From JBEKCP01 sp049509515 (GTDB taxonomy: Bacteria > Planctomycetota > Planctomycetia > Pirellulales > Thermoguttaceae): a stretch of 64,000 bases of DNA. The notes under the pieces were generated by a model. It was given only the letters and a program-made list of their open reading frames with translations, made no database searches and had not been told where the DNA came from. Made by a program: the position numbers and the translations under genes. This document shows positions 49,178-59,042 of this stretch, one piece after another (the first letter of the stretch is position 1; each line of letters starts with the position of its first letter). The DNA is taken from the NCBI GenBank assembly GCA_049509515.1, contig JBEKZV010000022.1:1-64000 (forward strand), given 5' to 3'.

Positions 49178-51397
49178 CTAATTCGTTTTCCGCGCCGCCT
49201 TCATGTCCAAACGCAGCACATAGACCTCGCCGTTCGTGTCGGTCGCCCAGGCCAATCTCCGCTTGGCATCGTAAGCGCTGCCCAGGGAAACGTCCCGGCC
49301 GCCCTTGCCCGCAGGATGCGTGCCGCCGAGGTCGAGCGCGATCCACGCATTCTTGTCGCAATCGTAGGCCAGCGACGGGCGGGGCGGGTCTTTCGCGCCG
49401 CCCGCAGGGGCCAGCGAGGCGCCGACCACCAGCACCGCGTCGGCGTCCGGCACATAGGCCAGCTCCCGCCAGAAACCGATGGTCGCCGCCGCCGCGTTGG
49501 CCCCGCCGGGCCGGAGCTCGGCCAATTCGTTCGTCCTGCAATCCAGCGCGTAGAGCCTGCCGGCGTACTTCCTGGGGAACAGGATCAGCCGATTCCGCTT
49601 GGCATCGAATGCCAAACCGCTGTGGTCGCACTCGGGCCCGGGCAGTTTCACGCCGGTCAGGTGCAGAGTTTCCCAGGTCTTCGTCCCCGGCTGCCACTTG
49701 TACATGCCGATCGCGCGGCCGTACTGCCCGCCCCAGCAATACAGGTCCTTGCCGGTCGAGCACAGCGTCAACGTGTAGAAACTGCTGTCGTAGCACATCG
49801 GGGCGGGTTTCTTCGATCGGCCGACCCAGTCGCCCGCCCGCGGATCGAACAGGTAGCTCCACGGGTTGTGTCCGGTGAAGACCATCAGCTTGCCCGCCGG
49901 GTCGTAGCCGAAGCTCTTGTAGGTGTGCCCGCTGACCCAGGGCCGGCGGTTGAAGTTGAAGCCGGTCGGGTAGCTGGTGTTCGAGTAGCACTGGCCCAGG
50001 GGGAACTCGACGGGGAAGGGCAGTTCCCAGCGGTTGGTGGCGAAGTGATACATGGGCACGTCGCTGCCGCCGTGGGCGCAATGACCGCCGGACCAGCGGA
50101 GCAGCACGTCGAGGTCCGGGGCGATGCAGGCCGAGCCCCAATCGCGATTCACCCGCGGCTTCTGCGGCGGGTGCATCGCCACCCAGGTGTTCACGGGGAG
50201 GGCCTTCAGTTTCGCCTCGTTGGCGGCGGCGTCCGGCCGGTCGCCCTGCATGAAGTAGTCCGGCAGGAACGCGCCGCTGCGGTAGGCCCGCTGATCCGGC
50301 TCGACGCCTTCGACGCCGGCGTCGCTGGTCCACGCGTCGGCCGCCACATCGTAGGTCCAGTCGCCGTCGTCGCGCAACTGGTAGAGCGGGCCCATGTACC
50401 AGATATCGACGTTGTTGTGCGTGAACCCGCCGGACAACTTGACTTTTCCGTCGCCGGCCGCGGTCAGCGTGTGATTGGCCCGCGGCGGCGGAGCGGTCTT
50501 CGGGTGCCGCTGCTCCCACCGTTTCCGGGCCGGGTCGAAGACCCAGGTATCGTTGGTCATGTAGTCCAGGTGGTCGCCGCCGAAGAGCACGAACAGTTTG
50601 CTCTTGGCGTCGTAAACGATCGGCGACAAGGCCCGCGGGGCGGGCTCGGCATCGAGGATTTCGGCGGCCTGCTGGAGAGCCACTACATAGCGAGAGATTG
50701 CGCGCAGCAAAGGTGGCGTGGTCGCTCCGGGACCCTTGTCGAGCTGGCCCATGACTGCCACGAGCGCGGTGGTACCGATCTGCTCAGACCGGTCCACTCG
50801 GGCCTTCACGTCGGGGTCGTACCAGTGGCTGCCGGCCTCCGCGAGGAGTTTCTCGTGCCACGGGGGAATCGGCGGCAAGCCGGACAGTCTGGCCCGCTTG
50901 ATCGCGCCGGCAACGGCCGCCCTTTGCTCGCCGGGAGGCAAGCCCTCGAAATAGACGCCGCGGTAGCAGGCCAACAGTCGGTTGAGTTGGGTGCTGGCGT
51001 CGCGCACTTGGCCGTGACGCTTCTGCAACGGGTTGGCCTTGCGAAGATCCTCGACGATCGGCTGCCACTGGCCGGCGACCTTGATCTGCGTGTGAGCGGC
51101 GCCGTCGTCGGCCTGTTGGTCGCAGCCGCCGAACCGCAATCCGCGGCCGTCCGGCGTTTCGCACTCGCTCGCCCACATGACGGGCTTCGACAGGTCGGCA
51201 GCCGGAGCCGCCGTGAATTTCGGCTTCTTCGCGGCCTGCGGCGGCGCGGCACCGGCAACGATCGTCACCCACGCCATGAGCATCAGGCTGTTGATTGCGC
51301 GCATGGCCGGGAATCGCAAACCTGACAGGAGTGCCGAAGCCTGGGGAAAATCGCGCCGCCGGCGGGCCTGCCGCGGCGAGGGGGTATGTTTGTCCAT
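49178..51397 (-). CDS. Exported Kelch-repeat-like protein
   Basis: Protein of 739 residues. A basic N terminus precedes a signal-like segment (MRAINSLMLMAWVTIVAGAA, residues ~32-51). Residues ~255-720 contain Kelch-type repeats with the pattern LFVLFGG...TWVFDP...W.Q and LMVFTGHNPWSYLFDPRAGD, ending in AWATDTNGEVYVLRLD. Kelch propellers bind proteins or sugars; galactose-oxidase-like forms are enzymatic, but no such residues were assigned. The ATG at 51397 overlaps the TAA of the upstream gene as TAATG, suggesting coupled translation; the ATG at 51304 directly before the signal segment is the alternative. Function unknown. Confidence 0.75.
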   Translation of the reverse strand: MDKHTPSPRQARRRRDFPQASALLSGLRFPAMRAINSLMLMAWVTIVAGAAPPQAAKKPKFTAAPAADLSKPVMWASECETPDGRGLRFGGCDQQADDGAAHTQIKVAGQWQPIVEDLRKANPLQKRHGQVRDASTQLNRLLACYRGVYFEGLPPGEQRAAVAGAIKRARLSGLPPIPPWHEKLLAEAGSHWYDPDVKARVDRSEQIGTTALVAVMGQLDKGPGATTPPLLRAISRYVVALQQAAEILDAEPAPRALSPIVYDAKSKLFVLFGGDHLDYMTNDTWVFDPARKRWEQRHPKTAPPPRANHTLTAAGDGKVKLSGGFTHNNVDIWYMGPLYQLRDDGDWTYDVAADAWTSDAGVEGVEPDQRAYRSGAFLPDYFMQGDRPDAAANEAKLKALPVNTWVAMHPPQKPRVNRDWGSACIAPDLDVLLRWSGGHCAHGGSDVPMYHFATNRWELPFPVEFPLGQCYSNTSYPTGFNFNRRPWVSGHTYKSFGYDPAGKLMVFTGHNPWSYLFDPRAGDWVGRSKKPAPMCYDSSFYTLTLCSTGKDLYCWGGQYGRAIGMYKWQPGTKTWETLHLTGVKLPGPECDHSGLAFDAKRNRLILFPRKYAGRLYALDCRTNELAELRPGGANAAAATIGFWRELAYVPDADAVLVVGASLAPAGGAKDPPRPSLAYDCDKNAWIALDLGGTHPAGKGGRDVSLGSAYDAKRRLAWATDTNGEVYVLRLDMKAARKTN

Positions 51398-51705
51398 TAG
51401 CAGCGGTTGGGGGGCTTCATCCGGCCGGTGGCGAGGTATCCGGGTTTCTTGGAGGGACCCGCGGGATGGACCAACTGGTGGATGAGGCCGAGGATTCCGC
51501 CCAGCACCGCGCCGGCGACCATCCCCGCAGGAATCGCCTTATAGCACGCACCCAGTACGCTCCCCAGAACCACACCGGCCGCAAAGAGCGCCCAGCGGGT
51601 CTGCTGCTGCCTTTGCTCTGTATCCATCCGGTAGCCGCAGGACGGACAGGTGGAAGTCGGGCCGGGAACCGCGTGTCCACATTCCGGGCAATACATGGGC
51701 GTCAT
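51397..51705 (-). CDS. Zinc-ribbon membrane protein, 102 aa
   Basis: Protein of 102 residues: an N-terminal zinc ribbon with two CxxC pairs (YCPECGHAVPGPTSTCPSCG), then two hydrophobic segments (LFAAGVVLGSVLGACY and GMVAGAVLGGILGLIHQLV). AGGG lies upstream of the ATG at 51705; a second ATG at 51696 is possible. It is probably a small membrane protein with a cytoplasmic zinc ribbon. Its stop overlaps the start of the Kelch gene (TAATG). Function unknown. Confidence 0.7.
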   Translation of the reverse strand: MTPMYCPECGHAVPGPTSTCPSCGYRMDTEQRQQQTRWALFAAGVVLGSVLGACYKAIPAGMVAGAVLGGILGLIHQLVHPAGPSKKPGYLATGRMKPPNRC

Positions 51706-51839
51706 GGCTGCACCCTGCCGGCCGGGTTGAGGAAGAGGCGGGGGCCACGGCGCCGAGAGCGATCCCGGCCGCCCCCCGGTAGCTTGATTATAGCATTTCA
51801 CGCCTTCTGTGCCATACGCCTGTTGGGGGAGTTATCCGC

Positions 51840-53945
51840 CTACGGCCGACACAACGGGTCGCCGATCACGATGTCCTCCCAGCCCACGAAGCGCGAGGCC
51901 GCGTAGAAAGCCTCCGCCAGCGTCCAGCCCCTGCCGTAACGGTCAAAGAGGATACTGGGCGAGGCCACCGCTTGCAGGAGCGGCTCGTCCGTGTAACCCT
52001 TCGCTCCGGTAGCCCCCTGCGCAATCAGATCGGCGATGAGCGACTGGCCGCCCGTGGTCGGCAAGAACGTCCGGGCGCTGGTCGAGACGGCCGTTTCGCA
52101 GATCGCTCCCGGCGCGAAGCGCAGGGAGTGATAGGCGCCGGCGTCGTAATGCCGGTCGTTGCTCCCCCAGGAGACGTATCCCAGCAGGCCGCTGCGTTTT
52201 CCGGCAAAGACGCCGGTCTCGGTCAACTCGACCGGCACGGTCCGCGAACGGAGGATGTCGGCAGCGTGTTGCATGTCGGCGTTATACTCATTGAAGTTGA
52301 GTTCTACGATCGTCGCCTGTTTGTCGGCAGCCGGCGGGGAATCGAATATAGGACGGGGTTGACTGTTGCGCTGGGCGTAACCGAAAGCCGGGCAGGTGTC
52401 CAACAGCACCTTGCCGTCCGGCGCCGGTTGCCCGCCCTGTCGCTCGGCGGCGAGGGCCCGGGTGGTCAGCGCCTTCGCATCGGCTTCGGTGTACCCATCC
52501 AGCCGGGTGACGAGGTAGCCGCCGAACTTCGCATGAGTGAACGGCTCGGAAGCGTTCCAAAACCGGTTGGCCCAGGCCGAGCCGGTGAAGCCGCTGTCGG
52601 TCAGCCGCACGCTGACGGCGTCCGGCGATTTCTCGTAGTCCAGGGCGGCCAGGTAGCTGTCCAGCGATGGGCGGCTGTCGCCCAGGCCGCGGCCCGGCGC
52701 CCCCGCAATGCGGATCGGCACACCTTTCGTCAGAACGATGAAATCAATGCCCGTCCGCGTGGAGAGCAGCCCGCGAAGGGGCTTTTCGATCGCCGCCTGG
52801 TAGGTCGCGTAGGAGATGGTCTCATTTTCCGGGCTTGCGGCGCTGTCCGGGCAGCGGACCGATAGAACGGCGGGTATGCCGCGGCGGCACGCATAGTCGT
52901 CGGCGACCGCACGGGAAACCGGACTGTTCTCGTTACGAACCACCAGCACGCGGGCGGTGTCCCGGACCAATAGCGCCAAGCTGCTGCCCACCGCCCGGGG
53001 CGACCCGCCGGACGGTGAATTGACCACGCGTGCCAAACCACTCGTTGGGTCAACCATTGCCAGCGTGGTCGATCCGCCGTCATCGAGGCACAGGGCGTTG
53101 TACACGCCGTGACCGGCCGGCCAGAGGCCCGCAGGGTCGTCCAACAGGAACCGGACGACCTCCTTCACGTTCATTCCTTGGCTCTCGCCCGCGGCGTCCA
53201 CCGCAAAGAGCGTGAGCGTCTTGCCGTCTTTCGAGAGGCCCACGGCGGTGCGGGCCTTGTGATTGTCGGGATTGAGGTACCAGTCCAGCCGGGGCGTCGT
53301 ATCGACGCCATCGGTGATGATCTGCGCGCAGCCCGCGACCGTGTTGTAGAGGGCAACGCCCTCCCGAGTTCCATAGCCGGTGGCATCGTCGTTGCGCCGG
53401 TGTACGATCGTAGCGCAATTGGACTGGTCGATGTTCAGCCCGGGCGCGTCGGCCAGAATGGCATACGACTTGGGCGGGCGAGAAGTGAAGGGCGAATAGG
53501 CGTGCGGTGCGCCGCTGGCGGCACCGGGACCGTTGTGCGTGGCCGAAGAGGCGGCCAGCCCTACCAGGTCGGCGGCCCCGGGATCGGGCGCCGGTGCCGG
53601 CCAAGGCTCGAAGAAATGGGCGTTGATGGCGATGCGGGCGCCCGCATTCCTATGGGCGTTGAGGAAGTGGAGCGTGGTTTCCTTCATCGTCGCCTTGCCG
53701 CCGCCGGGATTGTACGGCGTGACGAGAAAGCCGATGCCCGGGGTGGTCAAGTCGATCTGGACAATGTACATGCGTACCGGCCGCGAAAACGTCCCGCGGC
53801 AATCAATGTACGTGACGCCCCGGTAGGGTTGTGTGACCGTCTTGGCCGCCGGCGGTGCGGCGCTCGCCGGGGTCCTCGCCGGCGCCGCCAGCACGGCGGC
53901 GGCTGCCGCCAGCCCGATCGCCCAAACCTGCGTCCGCTTCATCAT
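51840..53945 (-). CDS. Exported NAGPA-like domain fused to a TIGR03790 domain
   Basis: Protein of 701 residues. Signal peptide (WAIGLAAAAAVLAAPARTPA), then a phosphodiester glycosidase (NAGPA/DUF2233) domain at ~40-325 with INAHFFEPW and ALCLDDGGSTTLAMV, the counterparts of the family motifs GxNGxFF and LDGGGSTT. From ~338 a TIGR03790-type domain begins: RVLVVRNENSPVSRAVADDY, ACRRGIPAVLSVRC, ending near residue 700. The NAGPA fold removes N-acetylglucosamine from phosphodiester-linked sugars; TIGR03790 proteins have no known activity. AAGGGA precedes the two ATGs at 53945/53942. The pairing of these domains in one polypeptide is notable. Confidence 0.85.
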   Translation of the reverse strand: MMKRTQVWAIGLAAAAAVLAAPARTPASAAPPAAKTVTQPYRGVTYIDCRGTFSRPVRMYIVQIDLTTPGIGFLVTPYNPGGGKATMKETTLHFLNAHRNAGARIAINAHFFEPWPAPAPDPGAADLVGLAASSATHNGPGAASGAPHAYSPFTSRPPKSYAILADAPGLNIDQSNCATIVHRRNDDATGYGTREGVALYNTVAGCAQIITDGVDTTPRLDWYLNPDNHKARTAVGLSKDGKTLTLFAVDAAGESQGMNVKEVVRFLLDDPAGLWPAGHGVYNALCLDDGGSTTLAMVDPTSGLARVVNSPSGGSPRAVGSSLALLVRDTARVLVVRNENSPVSRAVADDYACRRGIPAVLSVRCPDSAASPENETISYATYQAAIEKPLRGLLSTRTGIDFIVLTKGVPIRIAGAPGRGLGDSRPSLDSYLAALDYEKSPDAVSVRLTDSGFTGSAWANRFWNASEPFTHAKFGGYLVTRLDGYTEADAKALTTRALAAERQGGQPAPDGKVLLDTCPAFGYAQRNSQPRPIFDSPPAADKQATIVELNFNEYNADMQHAADILRSRTVPVELTETGVFAGKRSGLLGYVSWGSNDRHYDAGAYHSLRFAPGAICETAVSTSARTFLPTTGGQSLIADLIAQGATGAKGYTDEPLLQAVASPSILFDRYGRGWTLAEAFYAASRFVGWEDIVIGDPLCRP

Positions 53946-54320
53946 TTTCCCTTCCTCGGCCGGCTGCCCGGTGACAAGCCTGGCGCCATCTCCCCCTTGG
54001 CACGCCTACAACAGGGTACGAGCCCGGAAGCCTGTTCGCCAGGGGGGTAGCCTGGGCGGGCAGACCTTGCCGGCGGCCGCCGGCGGCGGCAACGGGGAGG
54101 ATCGGGAGAATTGACAAGATGGGCAAGCTGTGTTAATCTGGGGCAGGATGGGTACCACAAGAGTGGCCCCGCGGACAGCGGCATCACCTGTTGTCAATCG
54201 TGGCGTCGCGCGGGTGCGGGCAATTTGAGGGGGACTCCAGGCATTTACTCGCGTGCTGTGCGAGGCGTTTCTCTTGCCGGTGGAGCTATCCCGTTTCCTT
54301 TTCCCAAACGAGGAGCGGCC
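53946..54320. other. Divergent promoter gap
   Basis: Between the NAGPA fusion (minus) and the SH3-TPR gene (plus). A plus-strand open frame crosses most of it in phase with the TPR gene, but has no ribosome site or export signal, and the chosen start at 54321 is far better supported. No repeat or gene recognised. Confidence 0.5.
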
Positions 54321-57290
54321 ATGTTCTCGATGAATTCCCGCATTCCGCTGTGGTGTGTCTTGATCCTCTGGGCTGCCGGGTGCTATGCCGCGGACCCTTG
54401 GAAAGGCACCCAGGTCATGCCCCGCGTGCCCAGCTCAGGCAACCTGGACGACTTCAGGTTGCAAGTCGGTGGCCCGGCCCCTCCTCCACCGCCCGGCCGG
54501 CCCGAGACGGCCACGGGAGGCACCGTCTACGACGTCCAGTGGCCGGCGACGGTCGTGCGGCAGGAAGGGCAATGGCTGTGGGTCGAGGACAACAGCGGGT
54601 ACAGCGTCCCCGCGGTCTCCGGATGGGTCAGCACCGAGGAGGTGCTGCACCTCGATGAGCCGACCAAGCCGGGCGATCCGACCACGCTGCACGACTGCTA
54701 TACCTACTACAGCGAGCAGTTACGAACGCGCGATGAACCCTCGCTTCACTGGCTGCTGGGGATCTATTTGGAGAGCAAGGACCAGAAGAAAGCCGCGCGC
54801 AAGGAGTATGAGAAGGCGTTGGAGGGTGCTGGCTACCTATTCGACCCCGTGAACATAGTCAACATGCTGCCGCACACAACGCCGCAGGAGAAGAGTGCTA
54901 GGAAGGCCATGGCCCTGCTCTTCGACGCGAAGGCCCTTCAGGACGCGGCCAAAGCGGCGACCAAATACGATACTTGGGGCCAGGAATCAAAGGAAAAGCT
55001 CACGGACGAGCTGTACCAGCTACAGGTGGCCGAGGAGGAGGACGCGTACCAAGGGAGAATTGCTGCTATCCTCTTTAGAACGTCCCTCGACGAGCCCACC
55101 GAGAATATTCGTGAGGATCTAAGAAAGCTGTGGACGGGAATGGCAAATGACGCGGCTCCGTTGTTCGCGGGGCCGACGCCGGGGAACCTGGCCTGCACAA
55201 CGGCGATTGGGTCGCCCATCCTGCCTTGCCAGCTCGACGCGAAGATTCGGCTGGAGCGCCTGCGGGCCAAGGAAAGCAAAAGCTCTGTGGACGCCGAACG
55301 CTCGGCTGTTCAGTTGGTCGCTGTTATCGCTTTGGGCGAAAAACGTCCTTACGCGTATTACGAGGTCGGTGAGGCCCTGAAGAAAGCGTACCAGAACAAG
55401 TCCTTGGAGGACCAGAAGGCGATCAACGATGACGGAGATGCCCTCGACAACCTGGCAGATCACAAGAAAGACCTCCGGAGGGATCTGAACAGCCTTGAGA
55501 GGGACCTGGAGGGCCTTGAGGGATTGCTGCTTCCGCCGCCGGGGGCCCCAATGGATCAAGACCTTCCCGAAAATGTCCGGAAGGCCCTCGGCAGGGCACG
55601 AAGGGCCCTTGACAAGGTTGGAGGGGACCTGGGAAAAATCGAGAACGATATCACATGGCAGGCGGTTATTGGGCCCGATAGGGACCCTGCGAACCAGCCG
55701 CTCCCGGTAGACGGCGACGACCTAAATAAAGTTGCGGCGGATTTTGGAGCAGTGCTGCCGGCTCCGCCCGTCTTGAATTTCACTGCCCTTGGGCGCGACC
55801 TCGAGGCAGAACTGAGTTGGCTTAGTTGGCTGCAGGGATGGGTCGAAGCCGCGGAGTCTTGGGATAGCGCGATGGAGACCGAGGCGGAGATTGAGAAAAC
55901 GCTGTCGAGAATCGAGCTGGGCTTGGACATCGTGTGGGGCAGCAGGCTTTTGACGAGGGCTCGAATCGAGAGGAACCTGGGCGAGTTCTGGACTGCACAC
56001 GATCGGGATCTGTTGGGCAGTGACGAAGAGCAGAAGGTCATCGACGAAGAGCATCTTCTTCGGCGGGCGGACGAGTTTTACAAGCTCGCGGTGAGCCGGG
56101 AGGCCAACGGTGTTTGTGTCGGCGGCGACCCGCACTGGTTCAAAGGCTATTTCGGCAGGGCCGGGCTGCGAAGAGATCGCCTTACAGACCTGGCGAGCGA
56201 TTCCGACGCCCTGCAGCAGGAATTGCAAGACCTCCGCGACGAGGTTGACGGTGTCCGCGACGGGGTTGGGGGGCTTCGGGTGGGGAGGACGGGTGCTGGC
56301 GATCGCGGGGCCGGCCGCGCTGGAGGCAGGAGTGGCCGGAGCTCTGAGGAGCGTTACGAGGTAGTCAGGACTCAGCGAAGCGTGCAAGCGCCGAGGAAGT
56401 GGCTGCCCAACCGGCAGGCGATCGGGCCGATCCCGGCGCCGGACAAGGCGCTCGTGGAGTCGGCCTCGGCCCTGGCCGGCCAGGTTTCCGACGAGGCCGG
56501 GGAGCTTTCCAAGGTGAGAGGACCGCTTTACAGCGCCGCAGTTCGCCTGTTCAGTGACGCCATCCGCTGCAATACGGGCTACGTCGACGCATACCGCGAC
56601 CGCGGCGCTATGTACCGCGGTTTGGCAGAGGTCGCGCCCGGACCGGGAACCGCTGCCGCCCGGGCAGACCTCGAGGAGGCCGCGACAGACTTGCGGGCGG
56701 GGTACAAACAACAGGCCACCGCGGCGGCGGCGAAGCAGCGTTTGGCGGATGCCGTCACCCAGGTCACGGCCCAGTCCATCAAGAATAGGTGGGGCGCCAA
56801 CCCATGGCATTTGCTGGGCGGCATCTCGGGGTTCCAGGAAGCCGCCCTCGCGGGAAGCGAGGAGGGCGAAGACGATACCGAGCAGGAAATCAAGGACTCG
56901 GCCTCCCGGCTGTGCGGTTTGCAAGCGACGCTCAGCGGCGACGAGAACCTGACGCACGCCAGGGAAGACGCCCAAAAGGCCTGCGACTTGGGTGATTCCC
57001 GGAACGTCGACAGTTTGGTGACTCTGGCGCGGGTTTACGCCGCTCTGGGGGATTTTCAAAATGCCGAGTACCACCAGAACCGGGCTGCCTACTACGCCCT
57101 TCTTGACCCGACTCAGGGCCACAGGGGCGACTTGCCTTCCCTCATCGGCACGCGGGAGGATTATCGGGAGCAGATTGCGCCCGATCATTTCAACGTCCCC
57201 TGGAGGGACGCCTCCATTGCTTTGAAACCGTCGCTCCCCCCAACTGTGTCTGGCAAGGGGTCGTCTGGTAGTGGTAGCACGTCCAATTAG
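54321..57290 (+). CDS. Exported SH3-like and TPR-repeat protein
   Basis: Protein of 989 residues. Signal peptide (MNSRIPLWCVLILWAAGCYA; the Cys suggests a lipoprotein), then an SH3-like segment at ~25-115 (DPWKGTQVMPRVP, VVRQEGQWLWVEDNSGYSVP and GWVSTEEVLHL), the opening I associate with planctomycete TPR proteins. TPR-like helices follow at ~120-190; a long helical, Glu/Lys/Asp-rich region with coiled-coil character covers ~280-640, and TPR-type helices return at ~740-960. GAGGAG lies six bases before the ATG at 54321. The Gly/Arg-rich stretch near residues 650-680 could mark a compensated frameshift. Function unknown, probably a scaffold. Confidence 0.78.
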   Translation: MFSMNSRIPLWCVLILWAAGCYAADPWKGTQVMPRVPSSGNLDDFRLQVGGPAPPPPPGRPETATGGTVYDVQWPATVVRQEGQWLWVEDNSGYSVPAVSGWVSTEEVLHLDEPTKPGDPTTLHDCYTYYSEQLRTRDEPSLHWLLGIYLESKDQKKAARKEYEKALEGAGYLFDPVNIVNMLPHTTPQEKSARKAMALLFDAKALQDAAKAATKYDTWGQESKEKLTDELYQLQVAEEEDAYQGRIAAILFRTSLDEPTENIREDLRKLWTGMANDAAPLFAGPTPGNLACTTAIGSPILPCQLDAKIRLERLRAKESKSSVDAERSAVQLVAVIALGEKRPYAYYEVGEALKKAYQNKSLEDQKAINDDGDALDNLADHKKDLRRDLNSLERDLEGLEGLLLPPPGAPMDQDLPENVRKALGRARRALDKVGGDLGKIENDITWQAVIGPDRDPANQPLPVDGDDLNKVAADFGAVLPAPPVLNFTALGRDLEAELSWLSWLQGWVEAAESWDSAMETEAEIEKTLSRIELGLDIVWGSRLLTRARIERNLGEFWTAHDRDLLGSDEEQKVIDEEHLLRRADEFYKLAVSREANGVCVGGDPHWFKGYFGRAGLRRDRLTDLASDSDALQQELQDLRDEVDGVRDGVGGLRVGRTGAGDRGAGRAGGRSGRSSEERYEVVRTQRSVQAPRKWLPNRQAIGPIPAPDKALVESASALAGQVSDEAGELSKVRGPLYSAAVRLFSDAIRCNTGYVDAYRDRGAMYRGLAEVAPGPGTAAARADLEEAATDLRAGYKQQATAAAAKQRLADAVTQVTAQSIKNRWGANPWHLLGGISGFQEAALAGSEEGEDDTEQEIKDSASRLCGLQATLSGDENLTHAREDAQKACDLGDSRNVDSLVTLARVYAALGDFQNAEYHQNRAAYYALLDPTQGHRGDLPSLIGTREDYREQIAPDHFNVPWRDASIALKPSLPPTVSGKGSSGSGSTSN

Positions 57291-57372
57291 ATCCGCGATG
57301 CGGCAGCCCGGTAACGGGCCGCGTAACGGCCGCCGCTGATTCGACGCGTGCGGCCCGGGATTACGGTACTAC

Positions 57373-58467
57373 CTAGGGCTGTGGCACGGGGGCGCTAGGC
57401 GGTGCCAGGATGTTAAGGCCTTGCTGCAGCCCGAGAATGCCGGAGCCGGTCGAAGTCGCCTGTGATGGGTGGTACTGTTCTTTCAGCCCCCCGACCCGAA
57501 GCTGTTCGTGCAGGAAGTCGAGCTTGTCCTGGAGGAGTTGCTGCTGGCCCAGCAACGCCGTGCGCTCGTCGGCGTCCTTGGTTGCGTCCAGCCGCTCGCG
57601 GATGCTCCTGAGCCGGTAATCCAGGGCTTGCTCGATCCGGGCCTCGTCGGGACGCGGGGTGTTCAGCAGGCCCTGATTTTGCTCCGTCACCCCGACCGTA
57701 GCGGTTACCATGCCCACCGAGGTGACTTGCGTTGTCGGCAATCCGTAGGCGTCGAGGTAGTACACAACCTGCTTGGTCAGTTGCACAGGCTGGCTGTTGT
57801 AAGCGAAATCGAGGATGGCCAGCGTGAGCTTGGTCAGCTCATCCCGGCCTTCCGGGCCAACCCATACGTAGACCCCGCAATAGTGGCCGATCAGGTCGCA
57901 CGTGCCGCACTTGTGAGCGCATTTTTCGCAGCCGACATGGAACCAACAGTGGTCCGACTTCAAGCACTCCGACGTGACGGCGCCGCTGAGGTTGACGTTG
58001 GCGCGGATGTCGCCGTTCGGGTCACCCGTATAGAACATCTTGAAGCGGGTCTGGCAGTCGGGACAGGTTGTCGAGGGCTCGCGGCCGCAGCAACTGGCAA
58101 CGGCCTTCTGATAGGCACAGCGCATCAACTCCAGCTTCCGCGGGTCGTTGACCGGCGTGACGACAAATCCCTCTTGCGCCTGCCGCGATAAACTTAGGGT
58201 AAGGATGCCCGAGACGGTGCGCGCGAACGACGGCGCGGCAGCGGCGCTTCCGGTATCCGTGATCCCCGCGGAGCTTTGGTTCGGGAAGGAGAAATATGGC
58301 ATGGCGTTGGGGTTGCAGACGAACATGGCCAGGTTGTCCAGAACCTGCTGCGTTTGTATGTCGCCCACCGTCGCCGCCTCCTTGACGCTGTTCTTGCGCA
58401 ACGGGACGTTCGTACACCCGGAGGCCGCGCACAGGACGCAGCACAGAAATAGATTGCGAAGGTTCAT
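57373..58467 (-). CDS. Cys-rich lipoprotein of unknown function
   Basis: Exported protein of 364 residues. A lipobox (LCCVLCAASGC, Cys ~18) marks it as a lipoprotein. Residues ~120-210 hold clustered Cys and His: SCCGREPSTTCPDCQTRF and HCWFHVGCEKCAHKCGTCDL, followed by GHYC, a pattern suited to one or more zinc sites. A helical region (~280-340, ERLDATKDADERTALLGQQQ) may form a coiled coil. The ATG at 58467 is preferred to a GTG at 58476; neither has a strong ribosome site. It is convergent with the SH3-TPR gene, 82 bp apart. I do not recognise a named family. Confidence 0.72.
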   Translation of the reverse strand: MNLRNLFLCCVLCAASGCTNVPLRKNSVKEAATVGDIQTQQVLDNLAMFVCNPNAMPYFSFPNQSSAGITDTGSAAAAPSFARTVSGILTLSLSRQAQEGFVVTPVNDPRKLELMRCAYQKAVASCCGREPSTTCPDCQTRFKMFYTGDPNGDIRANVNLSGAVTSECLKSDHCWFHVGCEKCAHKCGTCDLIGHYCGVYVWVGPEGRDELTKLTLAILDFAYNSQPVQLTKQVVYYLDAYGLPTTQVTSVGMVTATVGVTEQNQGLLNTPRPDEARIEQALDYRLRSIRERLDATKDADERTALLGQQQLLQDKLDFLHEQLRVGGLKEQYHPSQATSTGSGILGLQQGLNILAPPSAPVPQP

Positions 58468-58680
58468 GTTTACCACTCGCTGCTAAGGGAAGTGCTGCAA
58501 GGGAAGGCGTCGCCGCCCCGCGGTTTGGAACCCTAACGGCCGCGCGGCGGCCGAGCATACCGGTGGGACCGTATCTTCCTTGCCTGCCAATGGATCGGAA
58601 AGTGCGGCGTATGCCGGGTCTCCCGAAATGAGGGATTCCAACGGTGGTATCGGCTCCGCCTGTCGGCCGGTCGCACCGCA

Positions 58681-58704
58681 TTTTCCGGAAATACGGCCGG
58701 AAAA
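58681..58704. repeat. Short inverted repeat TTTTCCGG-N8-CCGGAAAA
   Basis: Perfect 8-bp arms with an 8-base spacer in the 575-bp divergent gap 58468-59042, the only symmetrical element seen there; it could be an operator for either flanking gene. Apart from this and the promoter at 58935-58961, no gene is recognised in the gap. Confidence 0.45.
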
Positions 58705-58934
58705 CCGGGGTTCGACCCGCGGAGCTCCGTTCAGAAAGCAGATTCCATTCGCTCGGCAAATCCCAAATAGACGGCCGATGCGATACATCTTTGCCAGCTT
58801 GCCCAACAGGACCGGCCTGCCCGGGTGCCGGCCTGTCCAGCAGGGCCGTTCAGGGAAGGCTGAATCCCTGACATGCGCGTAATCCGTGGTTCATTTCGCG
58901 GCAAGGCCCAATTTTGCGGCCTGAGTCCCGCCTT

Positions 58935-58961
58935 TTGCGAATTGCCGGCGGCGGTTATAAT
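58935..58961 (+). promoter_or_regulatory. Possible sigma-70 promoter of the SNF2 gene
   Basis: A perfect TATAAT (58956-58961) lies 15 bp after TTGCGA (58935-58940). The predicted start near 58968 gives a ~75-base leader to the ATG at 59043. The -35 box and spacing are weak. Confidence 0.45.
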
Positions 58962-59042
58962 GAGGGGCCCGGGCGGACGGCGGCGGACCGCGGGCTGCCC
59001 GGACCGCTTTCAGGAAACGCCCTCCTGCACGGAAGCCGCACG

